This document shows, in pieces, positions 48,972 through 60,816 of a stretch of 64,000 nucleotides of DNA. Source of the DNA: Podochytrium sp. JEL0797. Its lineage: Eukaryota > Chytridiomycota > Chytridiomycetes > Chytridiales > Chytriomycetaceae. Under the pieces are notes generated by a model that was not told where the DNA came from, ran no database searches, and saw only the letters and a program-made list of their open reading frames with translations. The stretch spans positions 58,828 to 122,827 of the forward strand of contig JADGJG010000006.1 of NCBI GenBank assembly GCA_027596195.1. Reading direction: 5' to 3'. The position numbers and the translations under genes were made by a program. Each line of letters starts with the position of its first letter. Position 1 is the first letter of the stretch.

Positions 48972-50198
48972 ATGAAGATTTTCTGCACCCATTTCATCCT
49001 CGTCACGTCGGGACTCTTTCAACACGCGCTTAGCCAAACCTCAACTAAGCCAGCTCAATCTTCTCCCGTCGTGACCCAACCACAGCATGTTGGTCAAGCT
49101 CCTGCGGCTCCCTTTCCGTCGAGTTTTGGGTATTCTTCACAATCATATTCCGCTGGACCTGCCGCCTCGGTGCTGCCAGTGGCGCCACCAATCTTGATCC
49201 CAAAAACAACCTACGTTCCTCCACCCCCACCACCCACGGGGTTTAGGAGTGGAGGAGGCGTCGTGTTGAAGCAGATGGTCGTGCACCCGATTTATTGGGG
49301 ACAAACGGGGACGGTCGTAGCCGCGATTCAGCCTTCACTGGATCTGATGTATTCTGAGCTTGTCAAGACCAATTATGTGCATTGTAAGGGCATTTCTTTA
49401 ACAGGCGGTATTAACTCTTTTCCTTCCAAGTGACACAATATGGCGTTCAAAGTGTCGCGTTCAACGCGTCCGTCTTCATTGTAGCTAACAGTCAACCATC
49501 AATTGACGACACTCAAGATATTCAATCATTTTTGAGGTTTGTTTTGATTGCAGTGGATCGTTTGATCAGATTTAACACCTTTCAACACAGGAGCTTGGTA
49601 TCGCAGGGAACCATCGTTCCGACGCAAAACACGTACTTTCCTCTTTACTTGTTCGCCAATACTGTCTCCTTTGGATCACTCAACTCTTGCGCAGACTTTT
49701 GCTATTACCGGAGTGAGTTTTTTTGAGTGGGGCTCCTGGGCTCCGCACCTCGCCTACATAACTGTAAAAATTAAATTTCATGCGCCAGACTCGGTTGAAA
49801 TCAGCGACCTCGTTCCCGGTGTATCGAAACTTTACTACGGGGTATTCCCGCTATTCCTACTCCCTTGTGCGCCTTGCGCCCCGATTTCCGTCATCGGAAA
49901 CCTCATGATGAGCAGCGCGATGGCTCTCGTGAGTGCCGCAACGAACCCGAGCGCCACGAATCCACTAGCCCAAGCTCCCGGGGAACCCGCGGCGGGATAC
50001 ACGGACGTTGCAACGGGCGCGAGTGTGGGAGAGTATTGCAGCGTTGCGCTGGGGATTCAAAAGTTGGAGCAGGTTGTGACTCCGGCGCAGAGACATTTTC
50101 TGTTGCCGCCTGTGTGGAGTCAAAGTATGAAGGGGTGTACTGCTGATTTTCAAAACCTTGTGAAGCCTGTTGGGACTCCTGTTGGCGCACCAGCCTAA
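48972..50198 (+). CDS. secreted EXORDIUM/PHI-1-like protein
   Basis: Exons 48972-49383, 49431-49536, 49591-49712 and 49789-50198 encode 349 residues. A signal peptide (MKIFCTHFILVTSGLFQHALSQ) and a Pro/Ser-rich spacer are followed by VVHPIYWGQ, LTQYGV, NTYFPLYLFANTV, CADFCYY, LYYGVFP and SSAMALVSAATNP, in the order known from fungal and plant EXORDIUM-like proteins. In plants these are extracellular and promote growth; in fungi the role is unknown. The motif SSHEMIEA of typical members is replaced by SSAMALVSA, so any metal-site His/Glu is missing. Intron 2 (54 nt) is stop-free and in frame, and intron 3 is fixed only by frame and family alignment. Confidence 0.7.
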
Positions 50199-50318
50199 TT
50201 TCTATTTTACTTCTCTTCTTTATGGAAAAAAGATTTATTCAAAAACTCTGTCTAAAAAGGGAATAGCGCATGAAGATACAAAAGAAACACCGGGAGAGCG
50301 CTGGCGCATCTCAAGTTC

Positions 50319-52125
50319 TCAACAGTTCTGAGGAGCACTCAGAATGGCCTGCAACGCAGCAAACGCGTCTTGGCCATTCTGAACCGCCGCCACAACTTGA
50401 TTAATCTGGCAAGGCTCAATCGGGCAGTTGATCATAATGTCGTTGCTCACGGAAGGCGCATACCCGAGAGGCTTGAGCATTGAGATGGTGGACTCGGCAT
50501 CATAGTGAATTTTCATGGGTCTTCCTGCCGGTTGGTATCTGGACGTAATTCCACAGCAATCGGCGATTTCCATGACGGTGGGGTCATTCATGAGTCCCAC
50601 GTACTTGTCTGGGGTGTACAACAAGTTGAAAACCATGGTGTAATTGACCCAAGCCATGGCTGGAAAGTAGAGGCCGTCCACTTTGGATGTTCCGATTTGG
50701 GACGTGTTGGAAGGCTTGTATCCTGGCGGCTTGCTGGAAGCCAATGGGATGGGCCCACTTTGAGAAACAACGGCGCCGAGAGAGGCAAAGGACCCAAGCG
50801 GCTGGACCTTCAAAGGGCTATACACGTACGATGTGTTGACCATCATTTGGGCCTATCGAATTTGAATTGACAATGCATCAAAATCTGAGTCTCGCAAACA
50901 GTAAAATGAAGACCACGAACCACGAGGTCGATGGAGTCGACGTTGAGGCCATAACGGTTTGGATTGTACGTGGAAACGAACATCTGCAGCGACAACGAGA
51001 TGGACATTTCGTTCAGGTTGCCGTTGTTGCCGGGGGTCGTGAAGTTGAACGCGCCCTTGTCGATATTGGACAGGTTGATGGAGTTCACTTTGATTTCCGG
51101 GAATCTATCGAACATCGATGCGAATCAGCACGGACACGCGCACACTGATCGAATTACGGCACAAACCTTGGCCAGTAAAAGTACGCAGGGATCGCAAGGG
51201 CAATCAAGATAAGGAGAATGACTCCGCCGCAAATCATTCTGTGTTTCTTGTTCTTGGGACAGCAGCAGCACAGGTACTTCTCAATGTTCGACTTCCGCTC
51301 CGGCTCGTCTCCGGGATATCCGCCATACCCATAGTCCTCCAGATCCTGTCTGTAAACGTCTGAACTGGCACTCTTTGCGTCGTAATCCGAGCCCCACTTC
51401 TCGTCAGCGGTATATTGGTTTCTCGACGCACCACCGGCGTTACGGCTGTTGTTGTTGTAGTCCTGGTCACCAGCACCGTATGGATTCAAGGGAACGTCTT
51501 TGTCTCCGCCTCGGCGGGAAGTGGAGGAGTTTTCGTCGCGATCACGGGGCGAACGCGAGTTGCTTCTGTAGTTGTCCTCGTCGTTGTTTCTGCGGCTCGA
51601 CTTTTCTTCGCTGTATTCTTTGCGGCTGCTGCTCTTGAAGCGAACGGGTCTGCGATGATGGGAAATGATCGGATCAGAATTGGAGAAGATTCGCGAGGTG
51701 CTTCAAGACCAAAGGGTGCTTCAATTGATACGACGAGCCCCGAGCCCTGAGCCACCACAACTGCTTCGATGTAATCCCTTCCACCGCTTTGAACAACTCC
51801 CGGCGTCACCGCAAACACTTCTCCATTGCTGCCACCAAAGAGTTCAACACCCTCTCCACGAACCGCCAACCGGCCTTCACAAATCCTTCCACGGTCACTC
51901 AAACCCAGACTTGGTTGCTCTCCATCTAGAGACTAGAATCAGGGACGCCACTCACTCGGGGCTGGCATCGTCGGCATATCCGCGGCGGGGGGCGTCGGCA
52001 TCGTAGGTTCTGTCGGTCCTGTTGCGGTTGCTGCTGGCGCTGCGGGTTGCCGGGGCATCATCGTAATCGTAATCACGGCCGGCTGTTTTGCTGCGGCTGC
52101 TGTTGCTGCGGGGTACTCGGGACAT
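50319..52125 (-). CDS. LEA-2-like membrane protein, array member A
   Basis: Exons 52125-51956, 51649-51167, 51104-50921 and 50852-50319 close to 456 residues. The N-terminus is Arg/Ser/Asp-rich (RSNSSRSKTAGRD) and is coded by its own first exon behind a 306-nt intron. KYLCCCCPKNKKHRMICGG places four Cys beside the helix (about 194-214). The domain opens with RFPEIKVNSINLSNI. It ends in APQNC, with Cys as the last residue. Member B has the same first-exon design, so the pair is the youngest or most similar in the array. The long intron contains a 139-codon open frame, taken as chance. Confidence 0.8.
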
Positions 52126-52360
52126 AGCCTATGTTTGGGGGCAATTTGCAGTTGGAGAATTTTTCAATTCCCCAGAGCCACACGCTGGTTTTAATCAAAA
52201 CGCTTTTTTTTGAAGGGCGGTATTCCTGATCCGTATCCGTTCGTGAGGAATTGGATAGAAATGATGGATTTATTGCGCACCCAAAAGAGAACGGTAAAAA
52301 GATGAATGACCCCAGTCACAATTTACAAATGCAGCACCAACAGTGCGATCCAGTTTGATA
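52126..52360. promoter_or_regulatory. spacer between array members A and B
   Basis: About 235 bases serve as promoter of A and 3' region of B. AT-rich, no motif recognised. Confidence 0.35.
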
Positions 52361-53965
52361 TCAGCAGTTCTCCGGAGCACTCAAGATGCTCTGCAACGCG
52401 TCCATCGCGCTTGCACCACCGGCAGCAGCGTGAACAATTTGCTCAATCTGACACTGTTTGATAGGACACGTAATCATGATGTCGTTGCTGACGGAGGGCG
52501 CGTATCCGAGCGGCTTGAGCATAGAAATGGTAGTCGTGGCTTCGTAATGAATCCGCATGGGGCGGCCAGGCGGTTTGTACAGCGACGTGATCCCACACGC
52601 GTCGGCAATTTCCATGACGGTTGGATCCTCGAGAAGTCCCGTGTAAGGGTTCGCGGTATAAACGAGATGGAACATCATCGTGTAGTTGACCCATTGATTT
52701 GATGGAAAATAAATGCCGTCGACTTTGGCGGTTCCGATTTGAGAAGAGTTCGAAGGACGCGGTGATCCAGCAGGAATATCGGCAGCATTTGGAGGCAAGC
52801 CCGTGTTGTCAACCGCGACCCTCAGCGAGTTGAAAGAAGTCAAGGAGTGCGTGTAACGAATTCGGTCATAGACATACGTCTTGTTCACCATCATAAAGGC
52901 CTTGCACAAAAAAATTAGTATAAAAACCGGAGGAAAACCTCACTCAACGAACCGTCAAATCAATCGTATCGACGGTCAAGCCATAGAGGTTCGGATTCAT
53001 TGTTGAAACATTCATCATCATGTCCATTGAGATGGACATTTGGTTCAGGTTGCCGTTGTTGCCGGGGGTCGTGAAGTTGAACGCGCCCTTCTCAATGTTG
53101 GAAACGTTGATGGAGATGACTTTGATTTCTGGGAATCTATGAAACCATTCAAATGAGCCAGCAATCGCGTGCAAAAAATGATTGAACACGCCGCAAACCT
53201 GGGCCAGTAAAAGTACGCCGGGATCGCAAGAGCAATCAAGACAACGAGAACGACTCCACCACAAATCATTCTGTGCTTCTTGTTCTTTGGACAGCAGCAG
53301 CACAGGTACTTATCAACGTTCGACTTCCACGCAGGCTTGTCGTCGGGGTATCCACCATATTCGTCGTGCGCGTATTCATTCGTAAAATCGGAACCGACAG
53401 CCTTGACATCGCGGCCGTTGTCGGAGTCCCACTTCTCATCGGCAATGTACTGATTTCTCGATGGACCGCTGACGTTGCGGTTGCTGTAATTGTAGTCCTG
53501 ATTGGCATTGCCAGCAGCGAACGTTGCCATGGGCACGTCTTGAGGGGATTTCGACCCCTTGTTCATTTTGCTGTTTGTGTCAACGTATTCGGTGGGGTAG
53601 GTCTGCTCGAAGGCGGTTCTGCGATGAGATTTGATTAATTTGTGAGCGGGTGCTTGGGGTGGGTGGGGGTGCTTGTGCAGGGAGATTCGTGATCCTTCCT
53701 TTGCCGCCGAAACAAGTTGCATCCAGCTAATCGTGCGTCTCCAGAGAAGTTGAGGGAACCGTGAACCCCCCCGCGATTCCCGATACAGGGGTGCACTCCG
53801 ACACTCGATGACAAAGCAATCCACTCACTCCGGTTGGCCGGCGTATCCACGAGCACGGTCGCTTTCGACGTTGCGGTTGCGGCTGCCACTGTGTGTAGCT
53901 GGGGACTCCCCATAAGCGTATCCGCGGTCGTCATTCTTGCTGCGGCTGCTTGCTGAATATGACAT
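52361..53965 (-). CDS. LEA-2-like membrane protein, array member B
   Basis: Exons 53965-53829, 53618-53199, 53136-52953 and 52900-52361 encode 426 residues. Closest to A: the helix region KYLCCCCPKNKKHRMICGG and the end APENC are nearly the same. The LEA-2-like domain is Met-rich (QMSISMDMMMNVSTMN), unlike the others, and position GITSLYKPPGRP differs from the usual GITSRY. A 210-nt intron separates the Ser/Arg-rich first exon. Small size of the middle exon (184 nt) is shared with A, F and the dispersed member. Confidence 0.8.
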
Positions 53966-54099
53966 TGACGAATTTTAATCGAAAAAAATCAATCAAAAAC
54001 GGAGAAGGAGAAAATGGGAGGAGCGGGCGAGCTCCCAATGCCGTTATTTTCACGTGATTTGCACGGGTCAATTGAAAAAAGTAGCGGAAAAGAGTTTAT

Positions 54100-55409
54100 T
54101 CAGGCTGAAGACGGGCCGCCATTCACAGAATCAAGCGACACTCCTCCAAACACCACTTTCAACGCATCCGACACGGAAATTCCTTGTTGGACATAGTTGA
54201 TGGTGTCGGTAATCTGCGTTTCTGAGAAGGGGCAAGTGATTCTGATGAAACTCGCCAAGCTTGGCGCGTAATTCAAGGCTTTGAGAGCCGAGATGGTGGA
54301 AGTTGCGACATAATCGATCCGCATCGACCGGTGCTTGGGATATCGGGACGTGATTCGGCACACATCTGCAATCTCAAGGACGGTTGGGTCGTTGAGGAGT
54401 CCAACGACGGGGTCCGGTGTATAGGAAAACTCAAAATTGAGAGTGTAGTTGACCCATTCTTGGGATGGGAAATAGATTCCACTGTTTGTTCGTGCTGTTC
54501 CAATCACTGAGTCATTGGCTGCATAATAGCCTGCAGGCGGAATGGGAGTGGGCCCGACAATGGCAACCAAGGGACGGAACGAAGTCAATGCCGAAGTCAT
54601 CAAAGGGTTATCCACGAATGACGTGTTGACTGCAACGCGTGCCTATGAAACAGGTCGAGGTATCAGCTACTGAATTCATAAATTCCAACTCAATCTCACC
54701 AAAAGATCAATTTTATCAATGTAAAGGCCGTATCGGTTTGGGTTTTTTGTTGCAACGTTCATCCTACGCGAATTCAGAATCTGAGAGTTAGGCGAAACGG
54801 CAGATAAAGGAAGGGAGAGAGTCTCACGTCAAATTCATGCGAATCACAAGATCGTTCAGATTGTCCGTGTTGCTGAATTCGAACGAGGAGTTGGTACCAA
54901 TCAGATTCGACAAATCAATCGAGTAAACGTGCGTTTCTGGGAATCTGGAATCTTGTCGTTCAGATGAAATGCGACTGAAAGATAGAGTGTGTTCACCTCG
55001 GGAAAAACAGCCACCCGAGGACGCCCAGGCCAGCCAACACTACTAAAAGCATTGAGCAGCATGCGATTCTGTGTGACCGCTTCTTGACACAGCAGAACAC
55101 ATAACGTTCCCACTTTCGCGCGGATTTCGGCTTGTGCACTTCGTCCTCCAAATACGGGGTTGGCTCGAAGCGTTTGCCCAGCACGTCCGACACGGATGAT
55201 CCGGCAACGTAGTAGTCTCCGTTGGCATGCAGAAAGCTTTCGTCGTTAATGAGCGTGGATTGCGATGGGTGGTGTTGCATCTTGTGGGATTCGACGCTGG
55301 CGGTTTGAGCTTGATCGGTCCAACTTCCTCGAAGAAGCGGTTGCTGCTGGTTCTCCTCATCAAGCAATGGGTCTTGGGAGGAGCGCTTCGGGGAGTTTGC
55401 GGATGTCAT
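54100..55409 (-). CDS. LEA-2-like membrane protein, array member C
   Basis: Exons 55409-54997, 54944-54828, 54763-54700 and 54642-54100 encode 378 residues. The cytosolic part carries two LL pairs in acidic context (DPLLDEEN, QQPLLRG), which look like dileucine sorting signals to endosome or vacuole. The helix is preceded by RYVFCCVKKRSHRI, so only two adjacent Cys are present. An extra intron (54764-54827) splits the LEA-2-like domain after MNLT. The C-terminal domain has a damaged GITS block (CRITSRYPKHRSMRIDY), missing the PPGRP of relatives. Confidence 0.78.
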
Positions 55410-55654
55410 CTGAGAAGCTTGGAATTTTTGGAGGTTTCAAAACAGGCAAATCGCGCGTCTTTCCAATCGATCGCGCCCCTGTCGCGCCCCTTCAAAAATC
55501 TCATTCCGTCGAAGAGATCGAATATTGATGCGAACAGATTTGATTGGACAAGGGTCTTGCGGAGTCGGAGTTGATACAAAGAGGGCTCGGTCGCCAAGCA
55601 CATCGAATTTGTACAAATATTTATTTTTTAGAAAAATAACAAATAAAAACCAGC

Positions 55655-56937
55655 TCACGCACTTGTGGTCCCATTCACCGAAGAAGGCGGCGGCGCACCC
55701 TCGAATACAATCTTCAAAGCCTCCGTTACCGACACACCTTCCTGCACGTACCTAATCGTATCATCGATTTGGGCCTGCGTGAAGGGACAGATGATGTACA
55801 AGTAGTTCTTCAAGCTGGGTGCGTAGTTCAAGGCTTGGAGCGCCGTGATGATGGAAGTGGCATCGTAATCGATTCTCATTGGGCGACCCGGTGGACTGTA
55901 CCGCGACGTGATTCCACACACGTCCGCGAGCTCGAGAATCGTGGGATCATTCAGCAATCCAAGCTTGGGGTCCGGAGTGTAGAATAGTTCGAAATTGAGT
56001 GTGTAGTTGACCCAAGTCTGGGAGGGGAAGAAGATTCCGCTGGTGGTTTGCGCCGTTCCAATAATCGAGTCGTTGGCTCCGTGATAGCCAGGTGGGGGCA
56101 CAGGCGTTGCACCAACAAGCTGCACTAATGCGCCATAGGAAGTCAACGGCTTGGTCAACAACGGGTTGTAAACGTAAGAAGTGTTGACTGCAACGCGTGC
56201 GACAAGATCGATTTCGTTGATGTAGAGGCCGTAGCGATTGGGGTTTCTTGTTCCGACGTCCATGCTACAAGAACACAGCGTGAGGAGAGAAGAGAGATAA
56301 AACGGGCAGGAAACTCACGTCAAATTCATGCGAATCACAAGATCGTTCAAATTGTTTGAATTGTTGAGATAACTGAATTGGAATGCGGAGCTGCTGCCAA
56401 TCAGATTCGTAAGGTCAATCGAATAAACGTGTGTCTCTGGGAACCTGAATCGCGTCATTAGGATTGATTGCAAATGCGTGACGAACGTGGATTCGTTCAT
56501 TGCGAAAAGGTTCGATTCAAGGTTCGATTTGTGACTCCTTACCGAGGGAAATAGACGGCAGCCAGCGCTGCGAGAGTGATGAGAACCGCCCATACACTGA
56601 CACAGCAAAAGATTCTGCTGGAGCGCTTTTTGACACAGCAGAACACGTAACGCTCCCATTTGCGCGGCGGTTTCGGACCTTTGTCCATGCGATCAGCTCC
56701 CGAAGACTTGTCCAACACATCCAGCATGGGTGCACCAGCAACCGGATACTCCCCGATCGAATGCAAGAATCCTTGATTAGCGCCAGGGTGATCGTTCCCA
56801 TACGCTTTGTGGTCGAAAATGAGGTGATCGCGAGACTCTTGCTTGTGACTCAACAAGGGCTGCTCCTGGTTCCCTTCATCGACTTGGGGCGTCTCCGTCA
56901 GGTATGACGGGGACCTGTTCTGGGATTCGCGGTCCAT
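55655..56937 (-). CDS. LEA-2-like membrane protein, array member D
   Basis: Exons 56937-56543, 56444-56319 and 56264-55655 encode 376 residues. It shares with C the acidic LL motif (EQPLLSHKQ), the RYVFCCVKKRS Cys pair and the intron after MNLT. It lacks the intron between IDLV and ARVAVNT that all other members have. The two coding parts are joined exactly, so this is a clean intron loss. The C-terminal domain is complete (GITSRYSPPGRPMRIDY). Confidence 0.8.
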
Positions 56938-57008
56938 TGCCGGCAGTATTGATTCGTGGAGAGAGTTGAATGAATTAAAAAATATAAATCAATTTATTGA
57001 ACGGCGAC

Positions 57009-58235
57009 TCAATTGGAGCCGGAGGAAGGAGGGGGTGGTGCGCCCTCAAACACAATCTTGATGGCCTCCTCCACAGAGAGTCCGTCCTGCACATACTGAA
57101 TCACCGAATCAATCTGCTGCTGCGAGAAGGGGCAAATAATATGCAAGCTGTCCTTGATTTTCGGCGCATAATTCAAAGCTTCCAGAGACGCGATGGTGGA
57201 AGTCGCCACGTAATCGATTTTGATGGGACGCCCGGGAGGGGTCGTTCGCGATGTGATACCACACGCGTCAGCGATTTCCATGACGGTTGGATCTTTCAGG
57301 ATTCCGAGCAAGGGGTCCGGAGTGTATCGCATTTCAAAGATGAGGGTGTAATTGACGAGTGTGTTGGCCGGGAAAAAGATTCCTTCTGTAGTCGTGGCTG
57401 TTCCGATCACAGAGTCGTTGGATCCGTAGTAGCCGGGAGGCGGAATGGGAGATGGGCCGACAATTTCCACCAGCTCGGTAAATGATGTCAACGGCTTGTT
57501 CAACATTGGGTTGTAGACTTGGGAGATGTTGACCATAATGCGAGCCTGTGAAGGGGAAAAAACGCACCGTCAGGACCGACAGAGAAACAACTACAAGAAA
57601 ACTTGCAACGAACCACCATGTCAATTTCGTTCACGTAGAGACCATATCTATTCGGATTCGCCGTTCCAACGTTCATGGTAAGGTTCATTTGAATGAGGAC
57701 ATCGTTCAAGTTATGGTCGTCGTGGAGGTAACTGAACCGGAAAGGCGAGTTGCTTCCAGCAAGGTTGGTAAGATCAATTGAATACACCTCCGTGGCTGGG
57801 AATCTGCAAGAAAGCATTTAGAAATTGAAAAATAAATAAAAATTCGAACTTGAGAACCACAACGCACCTTGGGAAATAGAAATATCCGACCAGGGCAAGA
57901 GCAATCAGCACTGCCACAACACTAACACCGCATACAATCTTGTGCGACTTTTTGCGAGGACAACAACAGCACAAACAGCGCTTCCACCTTGGTTGCGGCT
58001 TTTGGTCGATATCAAGGAGGTCCGCTTCTGATACCGTTTCTTTGATCGGAATGCAGCTTTCACCCTCAGTGTTGGGAAATCCTCCAGCGCTTGATGGTTC
58101 TGAATCTTGGCGGGGGTCGTATAACTGGGGGGGTGGAACATATTGCTGTTGGCCGGTTTCTGTGTATGCACCAGACGGGAGAGAGTCGAGCATGGTGTGG
58201 GTCGGAGGATCTCTGGCTTCCAAGCGGCTGTCCAT
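57009..58235 (-). CDS. LEA-2-like membrane protein, array member E
   Basis: Exons 58235-57868, 57803-57614 and 57545-57009 encode 364 residues. Four adjacent Cys (RCLCCCCPRKKSHKIVCG) precede the helix at about 100-120, as in A and B, while the LEA-2-like domain and the end (EGAPPPPSS) follow the C/D type. The intron after MNLT is absent. It therefore bridges two subgroups. The start at 58235 was preferred to an upstream ATG at 58319 because MDSRL resembles the starts of D and F. Confidence 0.8.
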
Positions 58236-58746
58236 ACTTTTGAATTGGTGATACTCTCTAAAAAAAAACTGAAGTTTTGGGGGTGCCCAGTCAAGGTTCG
58301 GACAGGGTTCAAAAATCAAATAACAACAACCTCGGAGTCATTTTAATGGCCTGATATCGCTGGGGGTAGTTCAGAAAGTTGGCGATGGAATTAATAACTG
58401 CTTCCGCCGACAAGTGGCTGTATTTTTCGTGCGGGTTCGCTCTCAATTGGATAACCAGGGCGAGGGAGGGCCCAGGCATCAAAAATTGCGCCACCACTCT
58501 GCTGCAGTTCACCACGAATTTCCTGGGCGCCACGCCAAGCCCGGCCTCCAAGGCTGTTATTCTCTAAATTCCATCTGATATGTTCGCATTTGAGTCGAAA
58601 AGGGGCCGAAAAATCAGGTCGACTGAGACAAATTGAAAAAGGAAAAGAAAAGCGAATTATATTCAGGAATGAGGTCGCAAAGCAATGAGGTCAAAAGAGA
58701 TACACTAAAAAAGAGAAGGGAGCTGGCAGAAAAAAGGAGAACGAAA
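58236..58746. other. intergenic between array members E and F
   Basis: About 510 bases, the largest gap in the array. A few open frames up to 80 codons exist on both strands with no family features. It must contain the promoter of E. Confidence 0.4.
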
Positions 58747-60645
58747 TCAAGACTTTTGGGAACTAATTTCTGCCGTCGTGACTGGCGCCACAGTGACTTT
58801 GGGTGCACTTGTTTGAGTTTCAACAGGAACAATTGGCTGTGTCGTCACAGGAGCGACTGGCTCCGTGGTGATTGGTTGCGGTGGAATCGCACTCGTTGCG
58901 ATTGGAGATGCGAGAGGTTCAGCGGCATCCGTCGTCGCAACATCCGACGTTGGAACAACCGGTTCATTAATTGTTGTAGATGGGTTCTCTGAAGTGCCAT
59001 CCGTTGGTTGAACAGCTGTTGTCGCGGCAGGATCCGAAATTCCGGCTCCGTTTCCAGCTCCTCCGCTAGAGCTTCCACCATTCGAGCTTCCACCCCCATT
59101 TCCAGTTGGCGGCGGTGAAGGAGGAGGAGGAGAAGGCGGGTCCACTGAAGTGCCCAACGGAGCCGTGGTCGAAGGTCCAGGAACTCCGCCACTTCCAAAC
59201 ACGTCTTGAATCGCTTCGAACGCGCTTTGACCGCCTTGCACCTTGTGAATGACGGCTTCGATTTGATCGGTCGTGAAGGGACAAGAAATGCCAAGATCGC
59301 CGTCCAATGTAGGAGTGAATCCAAGGGACTTGAGAGCGCCGATGGACGATGCGGCGCTGTACTGGATGCGCATGGTGCGCATGGCTCCTCCTCTGGAGGT
59401 AATACCGCAAGCGCTGGCCATTTCCATAATGGTGGGATCCTGTTCAAAAGGGTTTGCGTGTGTCTCGTTGAGAATCCAGGTTTTCGAAATTTGAACTGAA
59501 CCACCATACTTTCAAGAGTCCGACGTTGGGATCAGGCGTGTAATTGAGCTGGAAAATCATGGTGTAATTCGTCCACTGTTGGGCAGGAAACAGAATGGAG
59601 CCGTACGTCGCGGTTCCGATTTTCTGAGCGAACGAAGGCGTATAACCTGCGACAGTGTTGACTGGCCCCACAATTTTCACAAGCTCCCCAAAGCTTGTAA
59701 GAGAGTTTGTGAGAAGCGGGTTGTTCAAAACGGTTGTGTTTGCCATCATGAGCGCCTGTTGAGAGGCAACATAGGTTCAGTTTCTCCGCGCACTTTCAAA
59801 ATGGATCCGCCAAGATTACCGTCAAATCGATACGGTCAACGTTGAGATCGTAGCGGTTGGGATTATACGTCCCAACCTGCATGCTGAGGTTCATTTGCAG
59901 ATTCAGGTTGTTGAGGTTTCCGCCAACGTCGGTGAAAAGGTACGGCGTGTTTGTGATGTTCAAATTCGCGAGATTGATGGCATAGACCTTGATCGAGGGA
60001 TACCTGGAATTCGAATTCGCATGAAAGAGTGAGGTGTCAGGGACATGCCACATCAGGAATATAAGGGGGAAGAATCCACCTCGGAATATACAACCCCAGG
60101 AGAACCGCCACAATAATCAACACAGTGAGAATCACCCCGCAGCATATCATCCGATGCTTGTTTTTCTTTGGCCCGCAACAGAAAACATATCGGTCCATGA
60201 AGGGCTTCTTCGCTCGCGGGCGATCTGGCAGGGACTTTTCGAAAGCGATGGCCCGAGGAGAGTCTCTCCCCTGTGACACGGCGTGATCCTCCAGACGCGT
60301 GTATATGTTGCCCTCCGGGATGGGCACGGTCGTTGATGATGCAATGAACTGCTGAGGAGGTGGCTCGTAAAAGGTTGGGTGCAAGGGCGGAGGAGCCGCA
60401 TACTGCGGAATGAACACTGGCGGCTGTTGCGGCGGAGGAAAGGGCTCCTCGTATTGATGCGGATCGATGGGGAGTGGTGCATATTGCTGTTGATGCTGCG
60501 GAATGGGTCCCACGTACTGCTGTTGGTGTTGCGGATCGTACATAATCTGCTGATGATCGTAGATATAGTAGACTGGTTGCTCTTGATGCTGCGGCGGAGG
60601 AGGAGGGAGCATGCCCTCGTCTCTGAGATCCCCCCGATGGTCCAT
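58747..60645 (-). CDS. LEA-2-like membrane protein, array member F
   Basis: Exons 60645-60080, 60003-59820, 59755-59510 and 59439-58747 encode 562 residues. The N-terminus is Pro/Gln/Tyr-rich. RYVFCCGPKKNKHRMICCG precedes the helix (about 165-186). A unique intron (59440-59509) splits the C-terminal domain between GLLK and DPTIMEM. After the domain a Ser/Thr/Pro/Gly-rich tail of about 150 residues (PPSPPPPSPPPTGNGGG, then TTEPVAPVTTQ) resembles an O-glycosylated stalk and would lie outside the cell or in the vacuole lumen. ATG 60645 sits in an AAAAAATGG context and is preferred to 60672. Confidence 0.8.
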
Positions 60646-60816
60646 TTTTTCGATGAGGTTTCGGGGAAGCACGTGCCGAGCAATTTGGACGATTGGAGAG
60701 AAAAATGAAATTCAAAGAATCGAGAAAGAAACCCAAACTAATCGTTGTATTTATTCAGTATTCTCTAAAACCCATAATATACCATAATATTCAAATTCTA
60801 AAAAATAGCCGTCTGA

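Noticed and set aside
51486..51902. 139-codon open frame inside intron 1 of array member A
   Set aside because: It ends within exon 2 in the wrong frame and has an Ala/Thr-rich shadow composition. It might be part of a retained-intron product but there is no support.
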